From: Methanoregulaceae archaeon
GTDB taxonomy: Archaea; Halobacteriota; Methanomicrobia; Methanomicrobiales; Methanospirillaceae
DNA: 64,000 bases
Assembly: GCA_015660965.1 (NCBI GenBank)
Contig: JACTVG010000002.1
Coordinates: 186,001-250,000, forward strand
Reading direction: 5' to 3'
The translations under genes and the position numbers were made by a program. The notes under the pieces were generated by a model, which saw only the letters and a program-made list of their open reading frames with translations, was not told where the DNA came from and made no database searches. Shown piece after piece: positions 54,641-62,792 of the stretch; position 1 is the first letter of the stretch, and each line of letters begins with the position of its first letter.

Positions 54641-55339
54641 ATGAAATACAAGATTATTGGAGACAACCTTCAAATGTTACGGGTTGAACTTGCCGCTGGA
54701 GAAGGGCTCTTTGCTGAAGCGGGTTCGATGGTGAATATGAGTGGGCATATACAAATGGAGTCCCAGATGGCAGGGGGTATTTTTGCCGGTACCAAACGCA
54801 TACTTATTGGAGAAAGTTTCTTTCTCACAAAATTTGTCCCTATAGAAAAACATGGATTTGTGGCATTTGCAGGTAATGTGCTTGGAAAAATTTTTCCGGT
54901 TCATCTATCGAATGGGTCAGAGTTTGTAGGCCGGCGCGAATCATTCTTATGCTGCGAAGAAGGTATTGTGCTTGACATTACATTTGCAAAAAAAGTTCAG
55001 AGCGGACTCTTTGGCGGTGCGGGGTTCATTCTCCAGAACATGTCAGGTAACGGAACCGTTTTTCTCCACTGTTGTGGCGACATCGTTGAGATTAATTTAA
55101 AAGACAATGAGATGATCAAAGTGCAAACAGGACTTGTTGTGGGTTTCGACAGCACAGTTTCCTATGACATTGCTCTCGCTGGTGGTATCACTTCGATAAT
55201 CTTCGGCGGTGAAGGGCTTTTTGTAACTACTCTCACCGGACCTGGCAAGGTGATACTCCAATCAATGGACATTGCAAAAATTGCAGCTTCAATTATTCCT
55301 TATCTACCTAAGCCAAAAGAAATTACAGGGAAAAAATAG
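54641..55339 (+). CDS. AIM24/TIGR00266 family protein
   Basis: 232 residues. The start M-K-Y-K-I-I-G-D-N-L-Q-M-L-R-V-E and the phrase A-E-A-G-S-M-V-N-M-S are typical, with G-G-A-G-F-I-L-Q-N-M and G-E-G-L-F-V-T-T-L-T-G-P-G in the second half. A beta-solenoid-like family (TIGR00266) present in all domains; role unknown. A hairpin plus T-run follows the stop. Confidence 0.88.
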   Translation: MKYKIIGDNLQMLRVELAAGEGLFAEAGSMVNMSGHIQMESQMAGGIFAGTKRILIGESFFLTKFVPIEKHGFVAFAGNVLGKIFPVHLSNGSEFVGRRESFLCCEEGIVLDITFAKKVQSGLFGGAGFILQNMSGNGTVFLHCCGDIVEINLKDNEMIKVQTGLVVGFDSTVSYDIALAGGITSIIFGGEGLFVTTLTGPGKVILQSMDIAKIAASIIPYLPKPKEITGKK

Positions 55340-55397
55340 TTTCTAATCATGAAAAGTCAACTTGTATAAGGTAAATATTTTTTTATTAAAAAATTAA

Positions 55398-55422
55398 AAA
55401 TCTCTTCAATCCTTTGAGATTT
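55398..55422 (+). terminator. Hairpin after the AIM24 gene
   Basis: AAATCTC and GAGATTT around an 11-base loop, then five T at 55428-55432. A possible terminator, 58 bp after the stop codon. Confidence 0.4.
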
Positions 55423-55528
55423 GATAGTTTTTCTTAGGTTAATACACTCATATTTTTAGGAGAAACGTATTATTGTTTTTATTTTAGATATATATCAAGG
55501 AGTTATTAACAATCGACATTACTTTGCT

Positions 55529-56707
55529 ATGATTTCTGTTATGTATGTGGATGATGAGGTAGAACTCCTTGATTTAGGCAAAATATTCCTTGAGGGAACA
55601 GGGAATTTCAAAGTAGATACTATACCTTCCGCTCAACAAGCACTCCAGAAACTAAAAACAACCACCTGTGATGCAGTTGTTTCAGATTATCAGATGCCAA
55701 AAATGGACGGTATTCAATTTCTCACGGCACTTCGTAAGGTATATCCAAAACTACCTTTTATTATTTTCACCGGCAAAGGACGGGAAGACGTTGTTATCGA
55801 AGCATTTGATAAGGGTGCCGATTTTTATCTTCAAAAGGGGGGGGCACCCAAACCACAATTTACTGAGCTAGCCCGCAAGATCGAAATAGCGGTGGAACGT
55901 AAACGGAAGGACGAAACAATACGACAGAATGAAACGTTCTTAGAAAACCTGTTTTCAAGTATCCAAGACGGCATTTCAATTTTAGACAAAAATATGAACA
56001 TCATCCGTATTAATCCTGTAATACAGCGCTGGTATGCCCATGCAATGCCGATCGTTGGCAAGAAGTGCTGGGAAGTTTATCACGGTAAAAAAGAACGATG
56101 CGAGTTCTGTCCCTCAATAAAAAGCCTTACCACAGGAGAAACTGCATTTGCTCATGTACCTATGACAAATACTGAAGGCAAAATTGTGGGATGGATCGAT
56201 CTCTACACTTTCCCACTCACGGACTCTGTTTCAGGAGAGATTACTGGAGTTATTGAATATAAACGAGACGCAACTAGACGTTGGAAGGTAGAGAATGCAC
56301 TTCGTCAAAGTGAACAGCAACTAAAACAATCAGAAGCCCTTCATCGGTCGCTTTTAGAAATTTCACCGGATGGGATTGTATTATTTGACACAAATGCTGT
56401 GATTACCTTTGCTTCCTCATTATTGCTAAAGATGTTCGGTCTCACATATCAAAATGAAGTTATTGGCACTAGTATCTTTGATTGGATTGCACCTGAACAT
56501 CACAAAGAAATTATTGAAAAACAAAAAAAAATTTTCGATGGTTTGACAGGATCCAGCCTTATCTACCGGATCATAAGAAGGGACAAATCTTCTTTTATTG
56601 TCGAAGTTAATGAATCCACCATCTATGATCTTTCCGGAAAACCAATCGGTGTAATGGCAAATATACGAGATATTAACGATCAACAAAAAGGTGAGAAGAA
56701 TAATTAA
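55529..56707 (+). CDS. Response regulator with two PAS domains
   Basis: 392 residues. Receiver domain 1-120: acidic pair D-D near residue 9, phosphoacceptor Asp53 in V-S-D-Y-Q-M-P-K-M-D, lysine in F-T-G-K-G. A PAS at about 140-255 includes the C-E-F-C-P motif often seen in archaeal PAS (cysteines may bind a metal). A third segment 265-390 is another PAS. No kinase or DNA-binding domain, so it probably relays or integrates signals with the kinase next to it. The ribosome site AAGGAG lies far upstream. Confidence 0.9.
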   Translation: MISVMYVDDEVELLDLGKIFLEGTGNFKVDTIPSAQQALQKLKTTTCDAVVSDYQMPKMDGIQFLTALRKVYPKLPFIIFTGKGREDVVIEAFDKGADFYLQKGGAPKPQFTELARKIEIAVERKRKDETIRQNETFLENLFSSIQDGISILDKNMNIIRINPVIQRWYAHAMPIVGKKCWEVYHGKKERCEFCPSIKSLTTGETAFAHVPMTNTEGKIVGWIDLYTFPLTDSVSGEITGVIEYKRDATRRWKVENALRQSEQQLKQSEALHRSLLEISPDGIVLFDTNAVITFASSLLLKMFGLTYQNEVIGTSIFDWIAPEHHKEIIEKQKKIFDGLTGSSLIYRIIRRDKSSFIVEVNESTIYDLSGKPIGVMANIRDINDQQKGEKNN

Positions 56708-56724
56708 AACGAGATGTAAATTTT

Positions 56725-58458
56725 ATGTCCTTCAAAATTATTGAAAATATTAAAAAAGATCCCTATTTTCTCCCTGTTTTTGTTATACTTATAACGGTAG
56801 TAACCATTGTTCTAAATTTTTACTTACTTCTTTACAATAATACTCTCATCTTTGACCCTCTTTTATTTATTCCAATCATTCTTGTGGCTTATTGTTATCC
56901 TAAACGTGGCGTGACCGCTACAACATGGATTGCGTTTTTGTATTTTGTGACGGTTGCGTTGGTACCTTACAGATCCCAAAACATTTTGCTATCAGGTATC
57001 GCTCATACCGCAATTTTTATTATAGTTGGATTTACAGTTTCATATTTTAAAATCAAATCTTCAGAGGATCTGAACATCTATAAACAACTTGCAGAGATAG
57101 TTGGACCCTCAAAAATAAAAAACCTAATTTTTCCATCTTTCATCGTTATTCTATTAGCAATAATCATCTTTCTGAATTATTTTGTTCTCCAAATAAGTCA
57201 CTCGGTCATGTTTGATTCTCTATTATTTATTCCAATTATTTTTGTGGTATATTTTTATCCCAAGCGAGGTGTGACTGCTACTACATGGATTTCAATTTTG
57301 TATCTTTTAACAGTTATATTGGTACCCAATAATTCCCAAGAAATTTTATTAACAAGTATAACTCATGCCGCTATTTTTATTATTGCTGGATTTGTGATAT
57401 CGTATCTGAGTATTTCCTTTTCTAATGAAAAAGCAATATATAAACGTCTTGCAGAAATCGTCGTGAACTCAACCGTTGCTATTACTGGAGAGACGCTTGA
57501 TGGGACTATCACCGATTGGAATAAAGGCGCTGAAAACCTTTATGGGTATACTTCAGAAGAAGCCGTTGGTAAATCGATCTTACGGTTGCTTCCTCTCGAT
57601 CGATTTGATGAAATTAATCCCCTCAGAGATAAAATTCAACGAGGAGAACATATTGAACGATATGAAACTGAACGTATAACGAAACAGGGAAGAAGAATTC
57701 ATGTTTCTCTCTCTATTTCTCCAATAAAAAATGATCGTGGTAACATTCTTGGAACATCGGTTATTGCTCATGATATTACAGAACGTAAACAGTTGGAGGA
57801 TGCCCTCCGACAGACAAATCGGCAGCATAATTTGATGACAAGCATCACCCGTCATGATATCCTCAATAAAATATTCATCATGCTTGGATACTTTGATATC
57901 CTCAAGAGTAAACAAATAGACCCCGAAATCACTCCATTTCACACGAAACTGGAATCTGCAACAAAAGCGATTCAGTGGCAGATTGAGTTCACGAGAGTTT
58001 ATGAAGACCTCGGCACTCATGAACCACAGTGGCAAGAACTGAACAAAGTCATACCTCGGTCGGAGATTCCTTCATCTATAACACTTGTGACAGATTTACA
58101 GGGTGTTGAGGTCTATGCAGACCCGATGTTAAAAATAGTTTTTTATAACCTTCTCGAAAACACCATCAAACATGGACAAAAGGTTACTGCAATACGGATT
58201 TTTTATAATCATTCAACAGAAGGTCTAACCGTCATTTATGAGGATAACGGAATCGGGATCCCGACTGATGAAAAGGAGCAGATCTTCGATCGGGGGTTCG
58301 GAAAGAATACCGGGCTCGGACTGTTTTTAGTTAGAGAAATTCTCGCAATCACCGGTATTAATATCAGGGAAACAGGGGAGCCCGGAAAAGGGGTACGATT
58401 TGAGATAATGATAACGAAAGAAAAATACCGTTTTATTAATATCTCCAAAGAAAAGTGA
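56725..58458 (+). CDS. Membrane PAS histidine kinase with duplicated sensor module
   Basis: 577 residues. Two near-identical membrane modules of about 120 residues (one near 10-115, one near 128-238) each carry P-K-R-G-V-T-A-T-T-W-I. A PAS domain follows (about 245-360), then a phosphoacceptor His377 in T-R-H-D-I-L-N-K, N box N-L-L-E-N-T-I-K-H, G1 E-D-N-G-I-G-I-P and G2 G-L-G-L-F-L-V. A complete kinase, 17 bp after the receiver gene. Confidence 0.92.
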   Translation: MSFKIIENIKKDPYFLPVFVILITVVTIVLNFYLLLYNNTLIFDPLLFIPIILVAYCYPKRGVTATTWIAFLYFVTVALVPYRSQNILLSGIAHTAIFIIVGFTVSYFKIKSSEDLNIYKQLAEIVGPSKIKNLIFPSFIVILLAIIIFLNYFVLQISHSVMFDSLLFIPIIFVVYFYPKRGVTATTWISILYLLTVILVPNNSQEILLTSITHAAIFIIAGFVISYLSISFSNEKAIYKRLAEIVVNSTVAITGETLDGTITDWNKGAENLYGYTSEEAVGKSILRLLPLDRFDEINPLRDKIQRGEHIERYETERITKQGRRIHVSLSISPIKNDRGNILGTSVIAHDITERKQLEDALRQTNRQHNLMTSITRHDILNKIFIMLGYFDILKSKQIDPEITPFHTKLESATKAIQWQIEFTRVYEDLGTHEPQWQELNKVIPRSEIPSSITLVTDLQGVEVYADPMLKIVFYNLLENTIKHGQKVTAIRIFYNHSTEGLTVIYEDNGIGIPTDEKEQIFDRGFGKNTGLGLFLVREILAITGINIRETGEPGKGVRFEIMITKEKYRFINISKEK

Positions 58459-58615
58459 AAAGGTAACCATTTAAAAAGTTGGGATCTCGATCGTCGTTCA
58501 GATCGTATTGGATTAAATTTTATTGTGCACACGAATAAGCCTCTTATCATACCTATAACTGTTAATCTTACACGGTCACATCTGTTTTTCTATTGAAGTA
58601 TTGCGAAAAAACGTT

Positions 58616-58990
58616 CTATGAGGCAGAATAATTCAGAGTTTTTTGAACTATTTCACATAATTCTTTGCGACGAATTGGTTTCAGAATATAATCTTTAAAC
58701 AAATTTCCATATATTTGACGTTCCTGATTCGTTAAAAATTTTGCAGTCAGCATAATCACAGGAATCGATGCGGTTTTTGGGTTATTTTTTATATTAGTAA
58801 GTGTGGTCCAACCATCCATGGGTTCCATCATAATATCCAAAAGAATAAGATCTGGACTGAAATCTTCTAACTTCTTAAGACACGTTATTCCATCTAAGGC
58901 AGCAATTGTGTCAAACCCCTCCAGATTAAGTATTTGTCTAAAAACATCAACGACATCTAAATTATCGTCAACAATGAATATGGTGGACAT
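58616..58990 (-). CDS. Single-domain response regulator
   Basis: 124 residues. I-V-D-D-N-L-D holds the acidic pair, Asp52 in I-L-L-D-I-M-M-E-P-M-D is the phosphorylation site, and the lysine of I-L-K-P-I is near the end. No output domain, so it acts through protein contact or in a phosphorelay. Convergent with the preceding kinase, which may be its partner. Confidence 0.93.
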   Translation of the reverse strand: MSTIFIVDDNLDVVDVFRQILNLEGFDTIAALDGITCLKKLEDFSPDLILLDIMMEPMDGWTTLTNIKNNPKTASIPVIMLTAKFLTNQERQIYGNLFKDYILKPIRRKELCEIVQKTLNYSAS

Positions 58991-59016
58991 ACAAACAGAA
59001 TACTTTACAGAATTAA

Positions 59017-59033
59017 ATGAATTGTCAATTCAT
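59017..59033 (-). promoter_or_regulatory. Inverted repeat upstream of the response regulator
   Basis: ATGAATTG-T-CAATTCAT, 8-bp arms and one central base, 27 bp ahead of the response regulator start at 58990. Position and perfect symmetry suggest an operator. Confidence 0.45.
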
Positions 59034-59257
59034 CATTAAAATTATTCACATTTAAATATTCCATATTGATTTATTAATATTTGAAAAACACAGTATACTT
59101 CCCTATTGTGTGGTATAACTGAAAAGGAAAAACCGTATAGAAGTGTCATCATGTTGGCAACCAGTCGGTTACTGATACCATAACTGAAGATCTATTAATA
59201 AAAAATATTAAAATATTCTGAAGATTGTAAGACAAATAATAATAGGACATTGAGGCA

Positions 59258-59602
59258 ATGCCGATTCAAAACAATAACTCAGATGACATTAATCCTTCTT
59301 CCGATGACGAATGCTTTTCCAGTACACCACAAGGAATGACACTTGAAGCAGTTATTGATACAATAGGGGAATTTGAGCATCTCAATGAACTCGTCACGCT
59401 GTATATCGAAAAATCGGGTGGTTTGAAAAGTATAGACCAATATTTTAAAATTGTTACACCCATTCTCGATTTACTCGAAGTAGAGATTAGGGTTAGATAT
59501 GTCCCTCGCATCACGAAAAAAGAGATGAAATTGATTATCCAAGATTGGATCGATAAGGAAATTGCAGATCTGAAAAAAACTGAATTTAAATCCAAAGAAT
59601 AA
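59258..59602 (+). CDS. Small acidic protein of unknown function
   Basis: 114 residues. The first 25 residues are Ser/Asp/Asn-rich and probably disordered; residues 28-114 (M-T-L-E-A-V-I-D-T-I-G-E-F onwards) are helical with mixed charge. No motif. Convergent with the TraB gene. The start codon follows GGCA without a strong ribosome site. Confidence 0.5.
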   Translation: MPIQNNNSDDINPSSDDECFSSTPQGMTLEAVIDTIGEFEHLNELVTLYIEKSGGLKSIDQYFKIVTPILDLLEVEIRVRYVPRITKKEMKLIIQDWIDKEIADLKKTEFKSKE

Positions 59603-59649
59603 AAATTTAATTTTGGACTCGCATATTCTTCCCAATTTTTTACTAGTAA

Positions 59650-60855
59650 TTATACTAATCCGGATATCACCACCCACATATTATGAACACCATTCAAGAT
59701 CACAACACTTGGATCTATACTGAGAACTGGAAATACAAATATGAAGTACAAGATAGTCCCTAAAAAACTCCCGAGATTAGCGAGTGCTGCGACAAGAACA
59801 ACTCGGAAGAGTGGAATCTTTGACATCTCAGTAAGAGTCTCAGCTTCGTAAATTTTCCGGAAATCCGAGATAGGAGGCTTTCTCACTTTTGCCTCGGTGT
59901 AAGCGCCAAACCACCCGGCATGTAGCAATGGATTGAGAGATGTCATCCACGCAACGCCGAAACAAGTAAGTGCAGAATAGGGGTGTCCACCGGCTGCAAG
60001 AGTAAAGATTGCAGCAAGAACACCGTGGATTATGACCCAAAAGAGAAATGCGTAGAGAAGAATATTTAATCCAACTCCAGAAAAGGCGATAGCCGTTAAT
60101 AAGAATATAAAGAGGCCAGTTACAACGAATCCAAATATCTTGGCCCAAGGAAATGATTTAGGTTCATCGTTAAGTGATTCAAATAAAGGAAGTGTCTCTG
60201 GCTTATCGAGATAATTTTTAATGCCTATAATATGTCCAGCACCAACAATTGCGAGAACACGACCTTCAACCTTTTGTTGCTTTAATTGGATGAGTTGATG
60301 TGCAATGAATGCATCACGTTCATCAATTAGTGCCCGGGCACCATTGGGTGAGAAGTTTCGGAATTCCTCCATAACCATATCGATCACGTCCTGCTCTTTA
60401 AGCACCTCAACATCTTCTGCATCAATACTATTTACTTCAGCGATTGAAACGATCAGTGCATACAACATCTTGATCTTTTCACCAATTCCAAGCGAACTCC
60501 AAAATCGCAAGAGTGTTGTACGAATGTCGCGATCGACAAGTGCGAGTGTAATATTTCGCGATTCTGCCTCCGCAATTGCAGCTTTCATTTCAGCTCCTGG
60601 CTCCACACCAATATCCATCCCAATTCTGCGTTGTATATAAGCAAGCAGCCATTGAACAAGGAGCTGGTTGAAATTCTTTACTTCTAACACATCAGAAATA
60701 GTAGGATCAAGACCTTTTCTCTTTAATGCTGAATATCGAGCCGGATCAAGTTCGATGGCGATAGTATCTGGGTGAAATTCTTCGATTGCCGCCCGAACTT
60801 CATCAATACTTTTCTGCGAAACGTGTGCAGTCCCAACAAGCCGGATTTCAGCCAT
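59650..60855 (-). CDS. TraB/PrgY-family membrane protein
   Basis: 401 residues. The cytosolic half has the TraB signature V-G-T-A-H-V-S-Q-K-S at the N-terminus, and E-L-D-P-A-R, V-D-R-D-I-R-T-T and V-G-A-G-H-I-I-G-I; the C-terminal 170 residues have about five transmembrane helices. TraB proteins resemble GumN/Tiki-type metallopeptidases; bacterial relatives inactivate peptide pheromones. Substrate in archaea unknown. Confidence 0.9.
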   Translation of the reverse strand: MAEIRLVGTAHVSQKSIDEVRAAIEEFHPDTIAIELDPARYSALKRKGLDPTISDVLEVKNFNQLLVQWLLAYIQRRIGMDIGVEPGAEMKAAIAEAESRNITLALVDRDIRTTLLRFWSSLGIGEKIKMLYALIVSIAEVNSIDAEDVEVLKEQDVIDMVMEEFRNFSPNGARALIDERDAFIAHQLIQLKQQKVEGRVLAIVGAGHIIGIKNYLDKPETLPLFESLNDEPKSFPWAKIFGFVVTGLFIFLLTAIAFSGVGLNILLYAFLFWVIIHGVLAAIFTLAAGGHPYSALTCFGVAWMTSLNPLLHAGWFGAYTEAKVRKPPISDFRKIYEAETLTEMSKIPLFRVVLVAALANLGSFLGTILYFIFVFPVLSIDPSVVILNGVHNMWVVISGLV

Positions 60856-61065
60856 TACTCACCATTATTCCCATATCGTTGGCGCTCAATCTAAATTAAA
60901 ACAGATAGTTGCAAGCATTTTCCGGGCACTCAGTTTTAAGGTATCAATATTGTTTTTGTGAATCAAGGTAAACCGTTCAATCCATCTTTACCCAAATAAT
61001 TTTTTCCCATCAACAATTGTGTCAAACTGATCTATTAAATACAGTTAAATTTACATTTCATTGAT

Positions 61066-61074
61066 AAAGGAGGG
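61066..61074 (+). promoter_or_regulatory. Strong ribosome-binding site of the cdh operon
   Basis: AAAGGAGGG, nine bases ahead of the cooC start, one of the best matches to the 16S tail in the window. A TATA-like tattaaata at 61033-61041 suggests a short leader. Confidence 0.6.
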
Positions 61075-61083
61075 AAAGAATCG

Positions 61084-61887
61084 ATGAAGATCGCAATCAC
61101 CGGTAAAGGAGGTGTTGGTAAGACTTTAGTGGCAGCGGGCCTTGTTTTATCACTTACTAAAAACGGTTATAGTACAATCGCTATCGATGCGGATCCTACT
61201 CCAAACCTTGCACTCTCTCTTGGGATTCCATTGAAGGAAGCAAATGAGATTATCCCCATCTCTGAAAATAATATATTGATCGATTCGAAGACTGATACCG
61301 GTTATCCTGGTATCTATGCTCTGAACTTCTCTGTTAATGATATTATCAATAATTACTCTATCCCCACCCCAGGAGGTGTAAGTCTTCTTGTCATGGGAAC
61401 AGTTAAATCAATGGGATCGGGTTGCACCTGTGCAGCAAACAGCGTGATCCGAAGTTTACTTCGACACCTTGTTGTCGAACGAGATGAGGCAGTCGTGCTT
61501 GATATGGAGGCCGGTCTTGAACACCTTGGTCGAGGAACTGCCGAAAGTGTTGATTATATGCTCATAGTAAGTGATGCAAACGCTAAATCTCTCAATACAG
61601 CCCGAATGATTTCAATTATGGCTCATAATTTTGGGATTCCACAAATAATGCTGATCGGAAATAGAATAGAAACGAATCTCCAGAAAAATACAATTAAAAA
61701 ATACGCCAAAGATCACGGTCTTATCGTTGCGGGGTATATACCATTTGACTCGGTTGTCGCAAAGGCTGGAATCAATGGTGATTCTCTTCTACCAATGCAA
61801 AATTCAACAGCACTTAGAGCGATTGATAGAATTAGAAGATTGATTGTGAAACAAAGAACTATCAATAGATCTCAAGGTAAGCATTGA
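61084..61887 (+). CDS. cooC: CO dehydrogenase maturation ATPase CooC (first copy)
   Basis: Nickel-insertion ATPase for the carbonyl-cluster enzyme. 267 residues, MinD/ParA type. Deviant Walker A in G-K-G-G-V-G-K-T; Walker B-like V-V-L-D-M-E-A-G; the nickel-binding CxC is in G-S-G-C-T-C-A-A. Normal length. First gene of the operon leading into cdhA. Confidence 0.92.
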   Translation: MKIAITGKGGVGKTLVAAGLVLSLTKNGYSTIAIDADPTPNLALSLGIPLKEANEIIPISENNILIDSKTDTGYPGIYALNFSVNDIINNYSIPTPGGVSLLVMGTVKSMGSGCTCAANSVIRSLLRHLVVERDEAVVLDMEAGLEHLGRGTAESVDYMLIVSDANAKSLNTARMISIMAHNFGIPQIMLIGNRIETNLQKNTIKKYAKDHGLIVAGYIPFDSVVAKAGINGDSLLPMQNSTALRAIDRIRRLIVKQRTINRSQGKH

Positions 61888-61904
61888 AAACGGAGACCAA
61901 GTGA

Positions 61905-62669
61905 ATGAAAACTCTCGTGACAATGGGACGAGGCGGTACAGGAAAAACAAGTTTCGTCGCTCTGATGACCAAATGTTTTATAGAGAATAATAAAGTTCCA
62001 CTCCTTCTTGTTGATCTTGACCCAGACCAGAATCTCGCAGAAATGGTAGGAGTTGATCTCGAACGTGCAGGGATTAGAACAATCTCTGAACTCATAATGG
62101 AGACGTTTCTAAAAAAGGGGGGCACAACTATCGGTGTTTCACCTACAGAACGAATTGAGACAACCATTTGGGAACGCGGTTTGTATGAAGGCGATTTATT
62201 TGATCTGATTGCAGTGGGAACAAAATGGATTGAAGGATGCTATTGTCTTCCCGATGCTGCTCTTAAAGGGGCGCTTAGCTCAATGGTTAAGAAGTATGAG
62301 TTTATTCTTATTGATTCTCCAGCAGGTTTGGAACATTTAAACAGGAAAATTACTACAAGAGTTGACGATATCTTTGATGTAATCGGTCCTTCAAACAAAT
62401 CATTCGAACATGTGAAACGAGCGGCCCGAATTGTTAGTGAAGTCGGAATTGAGTTTAATCACTTTTTTATTGTCGGAGGATATCAATTACCGAATGATCT
62501 CGAGCCAACGGTGCAGAAATCAACAGGACAGGAATATTTGGGTAAAATCGCACTCGACGTACAAGTTCAGGATGCTGTTATGGCAGGAAAGTCATTACTT
62601 AACCTCTCGAAAGAATCAGTTGCATACCAATCAGTAAAAAAACTCATGGAAAATGCAGGATATTTGTGA
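61905..62669 (+). CDS. cooC: CO dehydrogenase maturation ATPase CooC (second copy)
   Basis: 254 residues. Walker A is G-R-G-G-T-G-K-T-S, the CxC is G-C-Y-C-L-P near residue 107, and L-I-D-S-P-A-G-L-E-H contains the Walker B aspartate. It differs clearly from the first copy, so not a recent duplication. Begins 17 bp after it. Perhaps one acts on CdhA and one on the ACS subunit CdhC (inference). Confidence 0.9.
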   Translation: MKTLVTMGRGGTGKTSFVALMTKCFIENNKVPLLLVDLDPDQNLAEMVGVDLERAGIRTISELIMETFLKKGGTTIGVSPTERIETTIWERGLYEGDLFDLIAVGTKWIEGCYCLPDAALKGALSSMVKKYEFILIDSPAGLEHLNRKITTRVDDIFDVIGPSNKSFEHVKRAARIVSEVGIEFNHFFIVGGYQLPNDLEPTVQKSTGQEYLGKIALDVQVQDAVMAGKSLLNLSKESVAYQSVKKLMENAGYL

Positions 62670-62738
62670 AAATAAAATTTATGTGAGACTTTTGGAACTT
62701 TTCCTATGGATTGCCGTGAAGATAAATGAGTTAACCTT

Positions 62739-62792
62739 ATGAGTGCTATTCGTTATAGTATTCTTTTAACGCTTCGGTCGTGGAGATATTGA
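62739..62792 (+). other. 17-codon upstream frame overlapping the cdhA start
   Basis: ATG at 62739 opens a 17-residue basic/hydrophobic peptide ending in TGA at 62790-62792, overlapping the TTG start of cdhA. It could couple translation by reinitiation or be chance; nothing else supports it. Confidence 0.25.

Noticed and set aside
54395-54673. 92-residue minus-strand frame started by TTG
   Set aside because: It overlaps the AIM24 start and the cysteine-rich frame at 54366-54515, and has no coherent fold.
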